This document shows positions 43,807 to 52,675 of a stretch of DNA of 64,000 bases, piece by piece. The notes beneath the pieces were generated by a model, which was not told the origin of the DNA, searched no databases, and saw nothing but the letters and a program-made list of their open reading frames with translations. Origin of the DNA: Siphonobacter sp. BAB-5405 (GTDB lineage Bacteria; Bacteroidota; Bacteroidia; Cytophagales; Spirosomataceae); assembly GCF_002872335.1 (NCBI RefSeq), contig NZ_NJAG01000003.1, positions 121,901 to 185,900 on the forward strand. The letters are read 5' to 3'. The first letter of the stretch is position 1. Each line of letters begins with the position of its first letter. Made by a program: the position numbers and the translations under genes.

Positions 43807-44907
43807 TTATCGAATCCCGTGCCGGGTTTCTTCGACGATGTAATCCACTACACTTTTAAGGTCTTGCGTCCGTTCCCAGACGGCCAGCTGCCGGTCTGCT
43901 CCCGTACCCATCTTCAAAATCGTATTGATGTATTCCACTTCCTTACGACTGCCGAGTTCATCGAGTACATCGTCCACAAACTCCATTAGTTCCTGAGCGA
44001 GCGTTTCGTAGGGTACTTCTTCCTGACGGCCGAAATCAATCAGTTTTCCCGAGATGCCATACCGGGCAGCCCGCCATTTGTTCTCGCTGATGAGAGCCTT
44101 GCGGTAAAGCCGGAAGTTCAGATTCTGCCGCATCAATTTGTAAATTTTCACCACCAGAGCCTGCATGAGAGCCGCCAAACAAATGGTTTCATCCACCCGC
44201 ATGGGAATGTCACAGATGCGAAACTCAACCGTATCGAAATGCGGATGCAGGCGAATGTCCCACCAGATTTTCTTGCCGTCGTCGATGCAATTAGTCTTGA
44301 CTAGTAAGTTGATGTACTCGTCGTACTCGTTGGCGGTATTGAAAAACTCGGGAATACCCGTACGCGGGAACTTGTCAAATACCTTGGAACGGTAGCTTTT
44401 GAAGCCCGTGTCACGTCCGCACCAGAAGGGCGAGTTGGTACTTAAGGCATAGACGTGCGGAAGAAAATACCGGACGGCATTCATGATTTCCAGTCCTTCG
44501 TTGCGGCTCGGTATGCCGACGTGCACGTGCAGGCCAAAAATGAGGTTGGAACGGGCAACATCCCGCATTTCGCTAATAAGCTGGTCGTACCGGGGATTGG
44601 GCGTAATGAGCTGATCAACCCAATCAGAGAAAGGGTGCGTACCAGCCGCAGCGATCCGCAGATTCTGCTTATCGGCCAGCTCCATGATTTCCCGGCGTAA
44701 GTACGTGACTTCCTCGCGGGCTTCCTGAATGTTGGTACAGATGTTCGTACCCACTTCCACAACGGCCTGGTGCATTTCTGCCTTGACCCGTTCCTGCAGG
44801 ATAATTTTTCCACCGTCCACGATCTTGCTCATGTGCGAGCGAAGTTCGCGGGTCTCGGGATCTATGGTTTGAAACTCTTCTTCAATGCCAAGGGTAAAGA
44901 CGGGCAT
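43807..44907 (-). CDS. GCS2-family carboxylate-amine ligase (YbdK-like)
   Basis: The 366-residue protein opens with the GCS2 hallmark TLGIEEEFQ (residues 5-13) and has FGLHVHVGI and a DIRLHPHFDTVEFRICD segment, all from the glutamine-synthetase-like active site. YbdK relatives ligate the gamma-carboxylate of glutamate to amines or cysteine using ATP. The ATG at 44907 matches the family N-terminus; the open frame continues upstream only because it crosses the repeat tract at 44943-45105. It is central to the ligase cluster, with an ATP-grasp gene on either side. Confidence 0.88.
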   Translation of the reverse strand: MPVFTLGIEEEFQTIDPETRELRSHMSKIVDGGKIILQERVKAEMHQAVVEVGTNICTNIQEAREEVTYLRREIMELADKQNLRIAAAGTHPFSDWVDQLITPNPRYDQLISEMRDVARSNLIFGLHVHVGIPSRNEGLEIMNAVRYFLPHVYALSTNSPFWCGRDTGFKSYRSKVFDKFPRTGIPEFFNTANEYDEYINLLVKTNCIDDGKKIWWDIRLHPHFDTVEFRICDIPMRVDETICLAALMQALVVKIYKLMRQNLNFRLYRKALISENKWRAARYGISGKLIDFGRQEEVPYETLAQELMEFVDDVLDELGSRKEVEYINTILKMGTGADRQLAVWERTQDLKSVVDYIVEETRHGIR

Positions 44908-44942
44908 AAGGGCTGAGGAATTGGAATGATACAGAGGTGGAC

Positions 44943-45105
44943 TGGGGTAAATTTGAGTGGGTTTGAGGAGGTTAAAGTTTGAAATGGTTTGATGAACGTT
45001 TAAGGTTTGAAAAGATTCATACACAGGCAGTTTCAAACCATCAAATGTGCTTCAAACTTTAAATCTAATTTCAAACCTTAAACCCGCTTAAACTCCTCAA
45101 ACCTC
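44943..45105. repeat. TTTGAA/TTCAAA-word tract E inside the ligase cluster
   Basis: The left half carries ggtttgaggaggttaaag and aaggtttgaaaag; the right half carries tttcaaaccatcaaatg, ttcaaaccttaaaccc and actcctcaaacc. Together they form a long imperfect inverted repeat of about 160 bases between two genes on the same strand. It would interrupt the cluster transcript with a large hairpin. Confidence 0.75.
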
Positions 45106-45107
45106 CC

Positions 45108-46064
45108 CTAAAAACTCGTCAGCGGCTGATTCGTTACGCCGGCTTTGGTGAAATCGCCCCAGGTTAAATTGAGTTTGCCTTCTTCATAAGTGAGTGCCCG
45201 TTCGATGGCATAAGCTGCGGCCGTTTCTACCACCCACTCAAAGTTGGTTTCTCCTACCGAATACACATCGGCATCGGGAGCCGGATTGCAGAAGTCGATG
45301 GCAATAGGTATACCATCCCGCACGGCAAATTCGACCGTATTGAAGTCGTAACCCAATGCCCGGTTGAGACGAAGGACGTAGTCTTCCATCGTTTTCATTA
45401 ACGCCGGGTTTTCCGGGAAATCGGCGGCGTAGCGGAGGTGATGCGGGTTACGGGGCTCATAAGGCATAATCCGGACGTGCTTGCCGCCAATGCAATAACA
45501 ACGATAGTACGATTCGAAATCAATGGCTTCCTGCAGGAGCATGACCAACTGACCCGTTTCATCATAGGCCTGGAAGAGTTGGTCCGGATTATCTACTTTA
45601 TAGACATTTTTCCAGCCACCGCCCGCGTGAGGTTTCATAAAGGCCGGAAATCCGATGTACTGGTAAATCTCCTCCCAGGGCATCATGGCCAGATTTCGGA
45701 ATGAGGTTTCCTGCGTATCATCGGGCCGTGCTTTCGAGGGCAGCAATACCGTATTCGGCACCGGAACGCCAATTTTGGTAGCTAGAGCGTTATTAAAAAA
45801 CTTCTCGTCCGCACTCCACCAGAAAGGGTTATTGATAACAATAGTACCCGTGAGAGCCACATTTTTCAGGTATGAACGATAAAATGGGACATCCTGTGAA
45901 ATCCGATCAATAATCACGGCATACTCACTGGCTTCACCCTGTACTACTTTCCCAACGCTGACGGGCTCAGCCTTAATTCCTTCGGGGGCGATCAGATTAA
46001 CTCGTTCCACAAAAGCCGCCGGGAAGGTGTTTTCCATACCGTGGAGAATACCGATTTTTTTCAT
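45108..46064 (-). CDS. ATP-grasp carboxylate-amine ligase (RimK/D-Ala-D-Ala ligase-like)
   Basis: This 318-residue protein has the ATP-grasp elements in normal order: the nucleotide lysine and glycine loop in GFPAFMKPHAGGGWKNVYKV, a LLQEAIDF linker strand, and the Mg-binding pair in TVEFAVRDG and IDFCNPAPDAD. Such enzymes activate a carboxylate as acyl phosphate and join it to an amine or amino acid. MKKIGILHG at 46064 is the natural start. The substrate is unknown. The gene lies 46 bases after the esterase gene and 200 bases, including a repeat tract, before the GCS2 gene. Confidence 0.82.
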   Translation of the reverse strand: MKKIGILHGMENTFPAAFVERVNLIAPEGIKAEPVSVGKVVQGEASEYAVIIDRISQDVPFYRSYLKNVALTGTIVINNPFWWSADEKFFNNALATKIGVPVPNTVLLPSKARPDDTQETSFRNLAMMPWEEIYQYIGFPAFMKPHAGGGWKNVYKVDNPDQLFQAYDETGQLVMLLQEAIDFESYYRCYCIGGKHVRIMPYEPRNPHHLRYAADFPENPALMKTMEDYVLRLNRALGYDFNTVEFAVRDGIPIAIDFCNPAPDADVYSVGETNFEWVVETAAAYAIERALTYEEGKLNLTWGDFTKAGVTNQPLTSF

Positions 46065-46110
46065 AAGAAAAGGGAGTGGTTGGGGTCCGTTAGTACGGAT
46101 GCTAAAGGGT

Positions 46111-46815
46111 TTAAATTCTTGCGAGGTATTCGGGAAACATTTCCCGCCAGATGGGCCAGTCGTGGGTACCATGCCACCGCACGTCGAGCCAGTGTGGAAT
46201 TTGTTTGGTACTCAGAATTTGCGAAAGATGCTCGGTAGAAGGCCGGCAAAAATCGGAGATACAGGTACCCAAAATAATCTGCATCCGCCACAGGTTTGCG
46301 TCATGGGAATGGGGCAGATAATCGGGTGGATTATTGAAATAGACGTTGTCATCGTAATAGCCGTCCATGAAATTTCGAATGTCAAAAGCGGCTCCCATCG
46401 TAAAGAGATGCGAGACTTTCTCGGGATGGCGAAACGCCACGTTGGCCGCATGAAAACCACCGAAACTGCATCCACTCACGGCGACGGTAGGCGTATGGTT
46501 TTCGTGTTGCATCCAGGGAATCAGTTCTTCGTTCAGAAAACGGTCGTACAAACTAGCCTGATAGACCCGGTCCGAAGGGTGTAAATGCCGGGCGTACCAG
46601 GAATCCGAATCAATCGTATCGACGCAGTATAACTTGATTTTACCGGCTTCAATGAGCGAGCGGGCGGATTCTACCAATTGCACATCTTTCGCTTCATAGT
46701 AACGATGCTGGCTGGTCGGAAATACTAAAACCGGATAGCCCCAATGTCCAAACACCAATAACTCAATATCCCGATGGAGAGAATGCGAGTAATACTTAAT
46801 GTACTGTTCGTTCAC
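46111..46815 (-). CDS. Alpha/beta-hydrolase esterase of the ligase cluster
   Basis: The 234-residue protein belongs to the putative-esterase (esterase D-like) group of alpha/beta hydrolases. The nucleophile is Ser117 in the elbow SGCSFGGFHA, and His near the end (RWHGTHDW) completes the likely triad. It begins MNEQYIKYYSHSLHRDIELL and has no signal peptide, so it acts in the cytoplasm. The start codon is GTG; no in-frame ATG is available nearby. It is the first gene of the six-gene minus-strand set. It could hydrolyse, release or transfer the product made by the ligases. Confidence 0.85.
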   Translation of the reverse strand: MNEQYIKYYSHSLHRDIELLVFGHWGYPVLVFPTSQHRYYEAKDVQLVESARSLIEAGKIKLYCVDTIDSDSWYARHLHPSDRVYQASLYDRFLNEELIPWMQHENHTPTVAVSGCSFGGFHAANVAFRHPEKVSHLFTMGAAFDIRNFMDGYYDDNVYFNNPPDYLPHSHDANLWRMQIILGTCISDFCRPSTEHLSQILSTKQIPHWLDVRWHGTHDWPIWREMFPEYLARI

Positions 46816-47049
46816 TAGCTGATGAAGTTAGAGCCTACAAGATTATTTCGATTTTTAAAGAATCCAAATAATTAATGGGTTTTTAAGCTTGTTTTGCCTT
46901 CAATAAAGAAGTAAATCAAATTTGAGTAAAATTTAATTTGGTTTACTGCACTTGTTCGGTCCTGAAATAACTCGTAACTTACCCATTTTTACCCGCCGTA
47001 TACTGATTTCCAGTAGAAAAGCACGTCGACTGATTTTAATTCTACGCCC

Positions 47050-47862
47050 TTGTATTCATTCACTGTCACGAGTCATGCGGTAACGCTAACTTCCCATTCC
47101 CTGGAGCGACCAGTTTCCCTGATGTTTTTGCTTCCCCCGGACTATGAATCGTCTACCCAGTCGTACGCCACCCTGTACCTCAATGACGGCCAGGATTTTG
47201 AACGGTTGCGACTTCAGGAAACCCTAGAAAAGTTATACCAGCAAAATCAGGTGCCTGGTTTGCTAATCGTGGGTATCCATGCGAATGAACGACGGCTTTC
47301 GGAATACGGAACCGCTCACCAGCCTGATTACAAGGGGAGGGGTGATCGGGCAGGGGCTCATACCCAATTTGTACTCCATGAACTGGTGCCGTACGTTGAA
47401 AAGCACTTTCGCGTACGCAAAGAGCGGGAAAGCCGGGTGTATGCGGGTTTCTCACTGGGTGGACTTTCGGCCCTGGATGTGTGCTGGAATCATGCGGACG
47501 TATTCTCGAAGGTGGGCGTTTTCTCGGGAGCACTCTGGTGGCGAAGTCGGGCGTATGACGAAGGCTACGATGATGCCAATGACCGGATCATGCACGTTCA
47601 GATCCGAAACACGATTGGGAAACCCGCTCTAAAATTCTGGTTTGAAGCGGGAACCGATGATGAAAAGGACGATCGAAATAACAATGGTATCATTGATGCC
47701 ATTGACGATACGTATGATCTAATGTATGAACTGGAAAGGAAGGGATATATACGGGAAACGGATTTTACTTATCTGGAAGTAGAGGGCGGACAGCATAATC
47801 CGGAAACGTGGGGAGCCGTAATGCCAGCCTTTTTACAATGGGCTTTCAACGATCAATTCTGA
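47050..47862 (+). CDS. Second putative-esterase-family alpha/beta hydrolase
   Basis: The 270-residue protein has the esterase fold with LYLNDGQDFERL, Ser135 in the elbow AGFSLGGLSALD, an Asp in FEAGTDDEKDD and a C-terminal His in EGGQHNPETW. It may start at TTG (47050), because the family-like strand before residue 25 would otherwise be lost; the alternative is ATG at 47122. The stretch NNGIIDAIDDTYD looks like a calcium loop. It is divergent from the ligase cluster across 234 bases, and may share its control. It has no signal peptide. Confidence 0.83.
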   Translation: MYSFTVTSHAVTLTSHSLERPVSLMFLLPPDYESSTQSYATLYLNDGQDFERLRLQETLEKLYQQNQVPGLLIVGIHANERRLSEYGTAHQPDYKGRGDRAGAHTQFVLHELVPYVEKHFRVRKERESRVYAGFSLGGLSALDVCWNHADVFSKVGVFSGALWWRSRAYDEGYDDANDRIMHVQIRNTIGKPALKFWFEAGTDDEKDDRNNNGIIDAIDDTYDLMYELERKGYIRETDFTYLEVEGGQHNPETWGAVMPAFLQWAFNDQF

Positions 47863-48148
47863 TACGTAGCAATTGCATTCAGTTTTAATTTATTGGTTTT
47901 TATAACGTTTTAGTAACGTTTAATTTTGATATAATTACGTTGATTGATAGTGGTATTGTTTTGAAATCCATTGGAAATCAGTAACTTTTGATGGCGAAGT
48001 GTAAGGCAATGAGGGTTGGTGATAGGACCGGGCAGGAGGGGAGTGGGTTTTTCATTTTCCCAGGATTTTGTGCCTGCCTGAATCCGAGTCCATGCAACCC
48101 TTTCGTTGTTTTTTGCATATTGACGAAAGACCATTAAACCGTTTTCCG

Positions 48149-50710
48149 GTGAAAAAACTTCTCTTCCTTATTTTTACCTGCTTTCTTTTCAGTCATGCCC
48201 GGGCTCAGGGTATCCGGGGAACGATTACCAGTAAAAGTGGCGAAATACTTCCCTATGCTTCCATTCAGGTAAAAGGTACTTCGACGGGAACCATGTCAAA
48301 CGGAGAGGGGAAGTACGAAATTGCCCTGAAACCGGGTGCGTACGAACTACAGTTTCAGTACCTCAATCACCAGACCGAAACCCGAAAAGTAGAGGTCTCC
48401 GCCGACTGGCAGAACCTGAACGTAGCTTTGCAGGAAATCGCGATTAAGTTAGCCGAAGTACGAATTGGGAAGAGCAAGGAAGACCCCGCTTATACGATCA
48501 TGCGGAAGGCCATCGCTACGGCTCGTTTCCATCAGCTGGAAGTAGATACCTGGTCGGCTCGCACGTACGTGAAAGGAAATTTCCGGATTGAGAAAGTTCC
48601 TTTTCTATTTGAGGATGCCCTCAAGAAAGCCAACCTGCAGGTAGGGACCACGTATATTCTGGAATCAATCAATGACCTGAACTTTCGCCAGCCCAACCAG
48701 GTGACCGAAAAAGTAGTATCCATTCGCTCGAATTTACCACCGGGCAGCAATCCAGCCATCAATTTTGCCCGTCTGAGCTTTTATAATCCGATGCTGGGCG
48801 AAATCGTCTCTCCTCTGTCGCCGAAAGCGTTTGGAATGTACCGCTTCGAATACCTGGGTTTCTTTAATGATCGGGGATTGGTCGTCAACAAAATTAAAGT
48901 AACGCCCCGCAGCAAAGGCCTCAACGTATTGGATGGTACGCTGAATCTGATCGAAGGGAGCTGGAGTATTCATAGTCTGGACTTTAACTTTCAGGACGAA
49001 ACCGGGACGCAGTACGGCATCCGGCAATTATTCTCACCTTTTGAGGGCGTCTGGATGCCCGTACAGCTGGAGACGACCGCCAAAATCAATATTCTCGGAG
49101 CAAAAGGCGAAACCCGCTACATTACGTCGGTTCGTAATTATCAGGTCAAGCTGAACCCCAGGTATCACCAGATTCCGGAAGTAGTCGATGAGAAAATTGA
49201 TAAGGAAATAGCGGCAACCCTGCGTAAAGCCAACACACCCGCACCCACGCAGGCGACTCGTAAGCAGTTGCGAAAAATGGTGAACCAACTGGAAAAAGAA
49301 GACCGGAAGGAGCGGAAAAAGGCGGGGGAAGACGTTACCGTCACGCGGAACTGGTCGTTCGAAATTGATACCCTGGCCCGCAAACGACCTTCAACTTTCT
49401 GGGAAGGGGAGCGGCAAGTGCCCCTGACGAACCTGGAAACGCAGGGCTACCAGCGAGCCGATAGCCTGTACAAAGCCAACGAAGTGAAAATTCGGAAAGA
49501 TTCCATTCGAAACCTGCCCAGGTTTAAATTCATGCAGTTACTCACCGGCCATACGTATCGGTATGGGCAACGAAAGGAGCTGGAGTGGTATCCACGGGTA
49601 CTAACCTTTGAGTCGCCCGTGTTTGATCTGACCAAAGGTGAATTTTTCAATGCCGTGGAAGGATACGTACTGAAAACCAGACTCAGTTACGTGGAACGGC
49701 TCTCGAAGGTCAAAAGTTGGAATGCTTCGTTGGCGGGGCGGTATTCGTTTGCCCGCCAGCGACTCAACGGGGGACTTTCCCTGGGGTACACCGTTGAAAA
49801 TACATCGGTACGACTCAGTGGAGGCCGCAATGTGTTTCAGTTCAATCCGGCGGACCCCATCCCGGAATCCCTGAATACCTTTTATACGCTTTTTCAGGAA
49901 CGGAATTACATGAAGCTTTACGAAAAGTCGTACCTAACGCTAGCCGGAACGCAGAAATTGGGGAACCGGCTCTCCGTGTCGGCGGCGTTGAGTTGGCAGG
50001 AGCGGAATGCCCTGACGAATAACGTTTCCCGAGGCTGGGTAGACCGGCCGGATGTTGCCTTTACTTCCAACGATCCTGAAAATAGAGCGTTGGCCAACCA
50101 AACGGCTTTTCCTCGTCATCAGGCCACTGTACTAACGATGGACTTTTCGTACCGACCTCTGGCCAAAGCAGCCATTATGAATGGACGACGGTATACACTT
50201 TCCAACCGCTCACCCGAGCTCACCGGAGCGTATCGACACGGCTGGACGGGCGGGCAATCATTTAATCAGATCGAATTGGGGATACGGGATGAGCTTAGCA
50301 TTCTGCGAAATTCCTTCTCATACGCTGTGCAGGCGGGTGCGTTTCTGAATAAACCGCTGTACTTTACCGATTACCGCCATTTCAACGGAAATGAGATCAT
50401 CTTTCAGAATCCGGGCCTCAACAACTTCCGTAATCTTCCTTTTTACCGATTCAGCACGGCTAACCGTTACCTGGAAGCTCATGGGCTGTACGAATTCCGG
50501 AAGTTTCTGCTCACGCAAATTACACCCCTCCGGTTATACGGCATCAAGGAAAGCCTACAGGTCCACTTTCTCAACACTAAAGAAGTCAATCATATAGAAA
50601 TTGGTTACGGGTTTGGGGGCATTCTGAAGGTGTTTGGAGCGGAAGTGCTGGGTACCTTTCAAAATGGGCAGTACAAGGGACTGGCGTTTCGGGTGCGAAC
50701 CAACTTATAA
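48149..50710 (+). CDS. DUF5686 outer-membrane protein with carboxypeptidase-regulatory-like domain
   Basis: At 853 residues this is a typical Bacteroidota outer-membrane protein of unknown function. A signal peptide (KKLLFLIFTCFLFSHARA) leads into a carboxypeptidase-regulatory-like beta-sandwich (GIRGTITSKSGEILPYASI), the DUF5686 region and a C-terminal beta-barrel ending GLAFRVRTNL. The GTG at 48149 puts the signal peptide right at the start; an ATG at 48092 would add 19 untypical residues, so the start is uncertain. A Lys/Glu-rich stretch sits near residues 370-400. It is not clearly linked with its neighbours. Confidence 0.82.
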   Translation: MKKLLFLIFTCFLFSHARAQGIRGTITSKSGEILPYASIQVKGTSTGTMSNGEGKYEIALKPGAYELQFQYLNHQTETRKVEVSADWQNLNVALQEIAIKLAEVRIGKSKEDPAYTIMRKAIATARFHQLEVDTWSARTYVKGNFRIEKVPFLFEDALKKANLQVGTTYILESINDLNFRQPNQVTEKVVSIRSNLPPGSNPAINFARLSFYNPMLGEIVSPLSPKAFGMYRFEYLGFFNDRGLVVNKIKVTPRSKGLNVLDGTLNLIEGSWSIHSLDFNFQDETGTQYGIRQLFSPFEGVWMPVQLETTAKINILGAKGETRYITSVRNYQVKLNPRYHQIPEVVDEKIDKEIAATLRKANTPAPTQATRKQLRKMVNQLEKEDRKERKKAGEDVTVTRNWSFEIDTLARKRPSTFWEGERQVPLTNLETQGYQRADSLYKANEVKIRKDSIRNLPRFKFMQLLTGHTYRYGQRKELEWYPRVLTFESPVFDLTKGEFFNAVEGYVLKTRLSYVERLSKVKSWNASLAGRYSFARQRLNGGLSLGYTVENTSVRLSGGRNVFQFNPADPIPESLNTFYTLFQERNYMKLYEKSYLTLAGTQKLGNRLSVSAALSWQERNALTNNVSRGWVDRPDVAFTSNDPENRALANQTAFPRHQATVLTMDFSYRPLAKAAIMNGRRYTLSNRSPELTGAYRHGWTGGQSFNQIELGIRDELSILRNSFSYAVQAGAFLNKPLYFTDYRHFNGNEIIFQNPGLNNFRNLPFYRFSTANRYLEAHGLYEFRKFLLTQITPLRLYGIKESLQVHFLNTKEVNHIEIGYGFGGILKVFGAEVLGTFQNGQYKGLAFRVRTNL

Positions 50711-50714
50711 AAAA

Positions 50715-50747
50715 ACGCTTCCGAAAACAGGCCGTTTTCGGAAGCGT
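50715..50747 (-). terminator. Terminator of the acyl-CoA reductase gene
   Basis: A 14-bp perfect stem (acgcttccgaaaac and complement) with a 5-base loop is followed on the minus strand by TTTTTTTA. It lies between convergent genes. Confidence 0.85.
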
Positions 50748-50777
50748 CGAACTGGATGGAAGTAATGATTGAGTAGG

Positions 50778-51797
50778 TTAGGGCAGCTCAATCAAAAACT
50801 GAAGGGTATCCACGCCGTCGGCGTAATCCCAAAGTTCGGGCGATTGGGTTTGACCGAAGGGAATACTAGCTGGAATCGTAGTACCGACCACGCACTGAAT
50901 CTTCTCCGATTGCTCCGCAAGTTTGGCCTCAACCTCTCCAAGGGTACCGTAGCGTTCGTAAAACAAGACTGAAATAGGAGAAACCAGGGTATCACTTGCG
51001 GTAACGGACAAAAAGCCGTTATCAAGGAAGGGCACGCGGTTCACCAGGTAAATGGAACGATTGTAGTCGTAATTATGAACGTACTTATGGTTGTTGCTGA
51101 CGGTTTCCAGCGAGGCAATTGCCTCAAAGAAGGGCGTGAAGTCGTATTCGTTCGGCACGTATACTTTCGAAACATTCCGGCAGCCGAGTCCGTAATACGT
51201 CAGAATGTCACGGCCCAAACCCAGTAGTTCTTCGGACGTTTCGTTACCCGAAAGCACCGCTACGGACGTACGGTTTTTCCGAATCAGGTGCGGTTTATGG
51301 GCAAAGTAGTAATGGAAGTGCCGGGCGGAATTGTCAGAACCCGTCGCGATAATGGCGTCGATTTCTTTCATCAATTCTGTGTACGTCAGGTAATTGGCCA
51401 ACCGTGGTTCAAATTCTACCAGTTTTTTCAGTAAGGCCCGGATCAGAATTTCATCCTGTGAACTAGGCTTCAGGTACGCATGATGCCCGGCAATGAGTAC
51501 ACAGAGAATATCATGAAAACCAACGGCGGGAATATTGCCCGCCAGAATCAAACCAACTTTCCGGGGGCTACGCTCCTGGGCTAACGCAGGGTAGCGATCC
51601 GCCCAGGCAGTCAAATGATCGAGCGTGAGAAAGTGCTGAGCCAATTCCTGTAAACTCTTCACGACCAGTTCCGGAATAAACCAGCCGTTTTTACGATACG
51701 CGATTTCGGCCCATTCCTGCTGTTCCTGTTTGCCGCTCTCGCTGCTGAGCCAATTTCCCAGTTGGACAAACGCCTGTATTCGATCCGATAATTGCAT
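50778..51797 (-). CDS. LuxC-like acyl-CoA reductase
   Basis: The 339-residue protein belongs to the LuxC/acyl-CoA reductase family within the aldehyde dehydrogenase fold. It has VGLILAGNIPAVGFHDILCV near residue 85, HHAYLKPSSQDEI, and the probable acyl-accepting Cys206 in YYGLGCRNVSKV. LuxC reduces activated fatty acids to aldehydes with NADPH; in Bacteroidota without lux genes the physiological substrate is unknown. It is divergent from a dicluster ferredoxin gene, a pairing that might supply or take electrons. Confidence 0.88.
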   Translation of the reverse strand: MQLSDRIQAFVQLGNWLSSESGKQEQQEWAEIAYRKNGWFIPELVVKSLQELAQHFLTLDHLTAWADRYPALAQERSPRKVGLILAGNIPAVGFHDILCVLIAGHHAYLKPSSQDEILIRALLKKLVEFEPRLANYLTYTELMKEIDAIIATGSDNSARHFHYYFAHKPHLIRKNRTSVAVLSGNETSEELLGLGRDILTYYGLGCRNVSKVYVPNEYDFTPFFEAIASLETVSNNHKYVHNYDYNRSIYLVNRVPFLDNGFLSVTASDTLVSPISVLFYERYGTLGEVEAKLAEQSEKIQCVVGTTIPASIPFGQTQSPELWDYADGVDTLQFLIELP

Positions 51798-51843
51798 ATT
51801 TTATCTTCAATAAGTGATAACCGAGTCGGTTTGTCGAGTTTTT

Positions 51844-51875
51844 TTTGAGACCCGAACTTTATTTAGTTACATTTG
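51844..51875 (+). promoter_or_regulatory. Promoter of the ferredoxin gene
   Basis: TTTG at 51844-51847, a 20-base gap, then TACATTTG at 51868-51875 match the Bacteroidota consensus. Transcription would begin near 51882, about 41 bases before the ATG. Confidence 0.68.
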
Positions 51876-51895
51876 TAACCCGATTGGATTAATAG

Positions 51896-52270
<375 letters not shown>

Positions 52271-52292
52271 ACAAGCATACAGGTATTTATGA

Positions 52293-52320
52293 AAACCGTC
52301 TTCTCAGGAGGCGGTTTTTT
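52293..52320 (+). terminator. Terminator of the ferredoxin gene
   Basis: aaccgtctt pairs with gaggcggtt with wobble pairs over a short loop and is followed by a T-run, 23 bases past the stop codon. Confidence 0.7.
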
Positions 52321-52380
52321 TATTGGGATTGGGTACTGACACCGCTTGGTTTTCCCTCTCTACTTCCCAAAACCTTTGAA

Positions 52381-52413
52381 AAAAGAACGGCTCGAACGGC
52401 CGTTCTTTTTTTT
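52381..52413 (+). terminator. Second strong hairpin with T-run
   Basis: An 11-bp perfect stem (aaaagaacggc and complement) with a 7-base loop is followed by TTTT. It backs up the first ferredoxin terminator. The remaining 260 bases to the porin start are very AT-rich. Confidence 0.75.
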
Positions 52414-52578
52414 GCACTATACGAGGAGTGACTAACATAGGTTAATTTTTAAAATATTTTGTAAATTAACTTACAATCGAAATAATATGTTTGCATACTA
52501 TTTGATATATGTATAGTAAACTAACAACTTTTTATATTAACAATTAAAGAATATTCAAATTTTATTCGGTAAATGCTT

Positions 52579-52586
52579 TATATTTG
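52579..52586 (+). promoter_or_regulatory. -7 element of the porin-amt promoter
   Basis: TATATTTG fits TAnnTTTG and lies 90 bases upstream of the porin ATG in AT-rich sequence. No TTTG is present at the -33 distance, so this may need an activator. Confidence 0.4.
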
Positions 52587-52675
52587 AACATAAAATTTGC
52601 GTGTTATCAATTTTGAATGAATATTTGAATCGTTTTCAAACCATTCTTTACCTGACACGTAAACAGAATTATATA

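Noticed and set aside
44908..45036. 43-residue N-terminal extension of the GCS2-type ligase
   Set aside because: It is a translation of the repeat tract; the family N-terminus begins at 44907.
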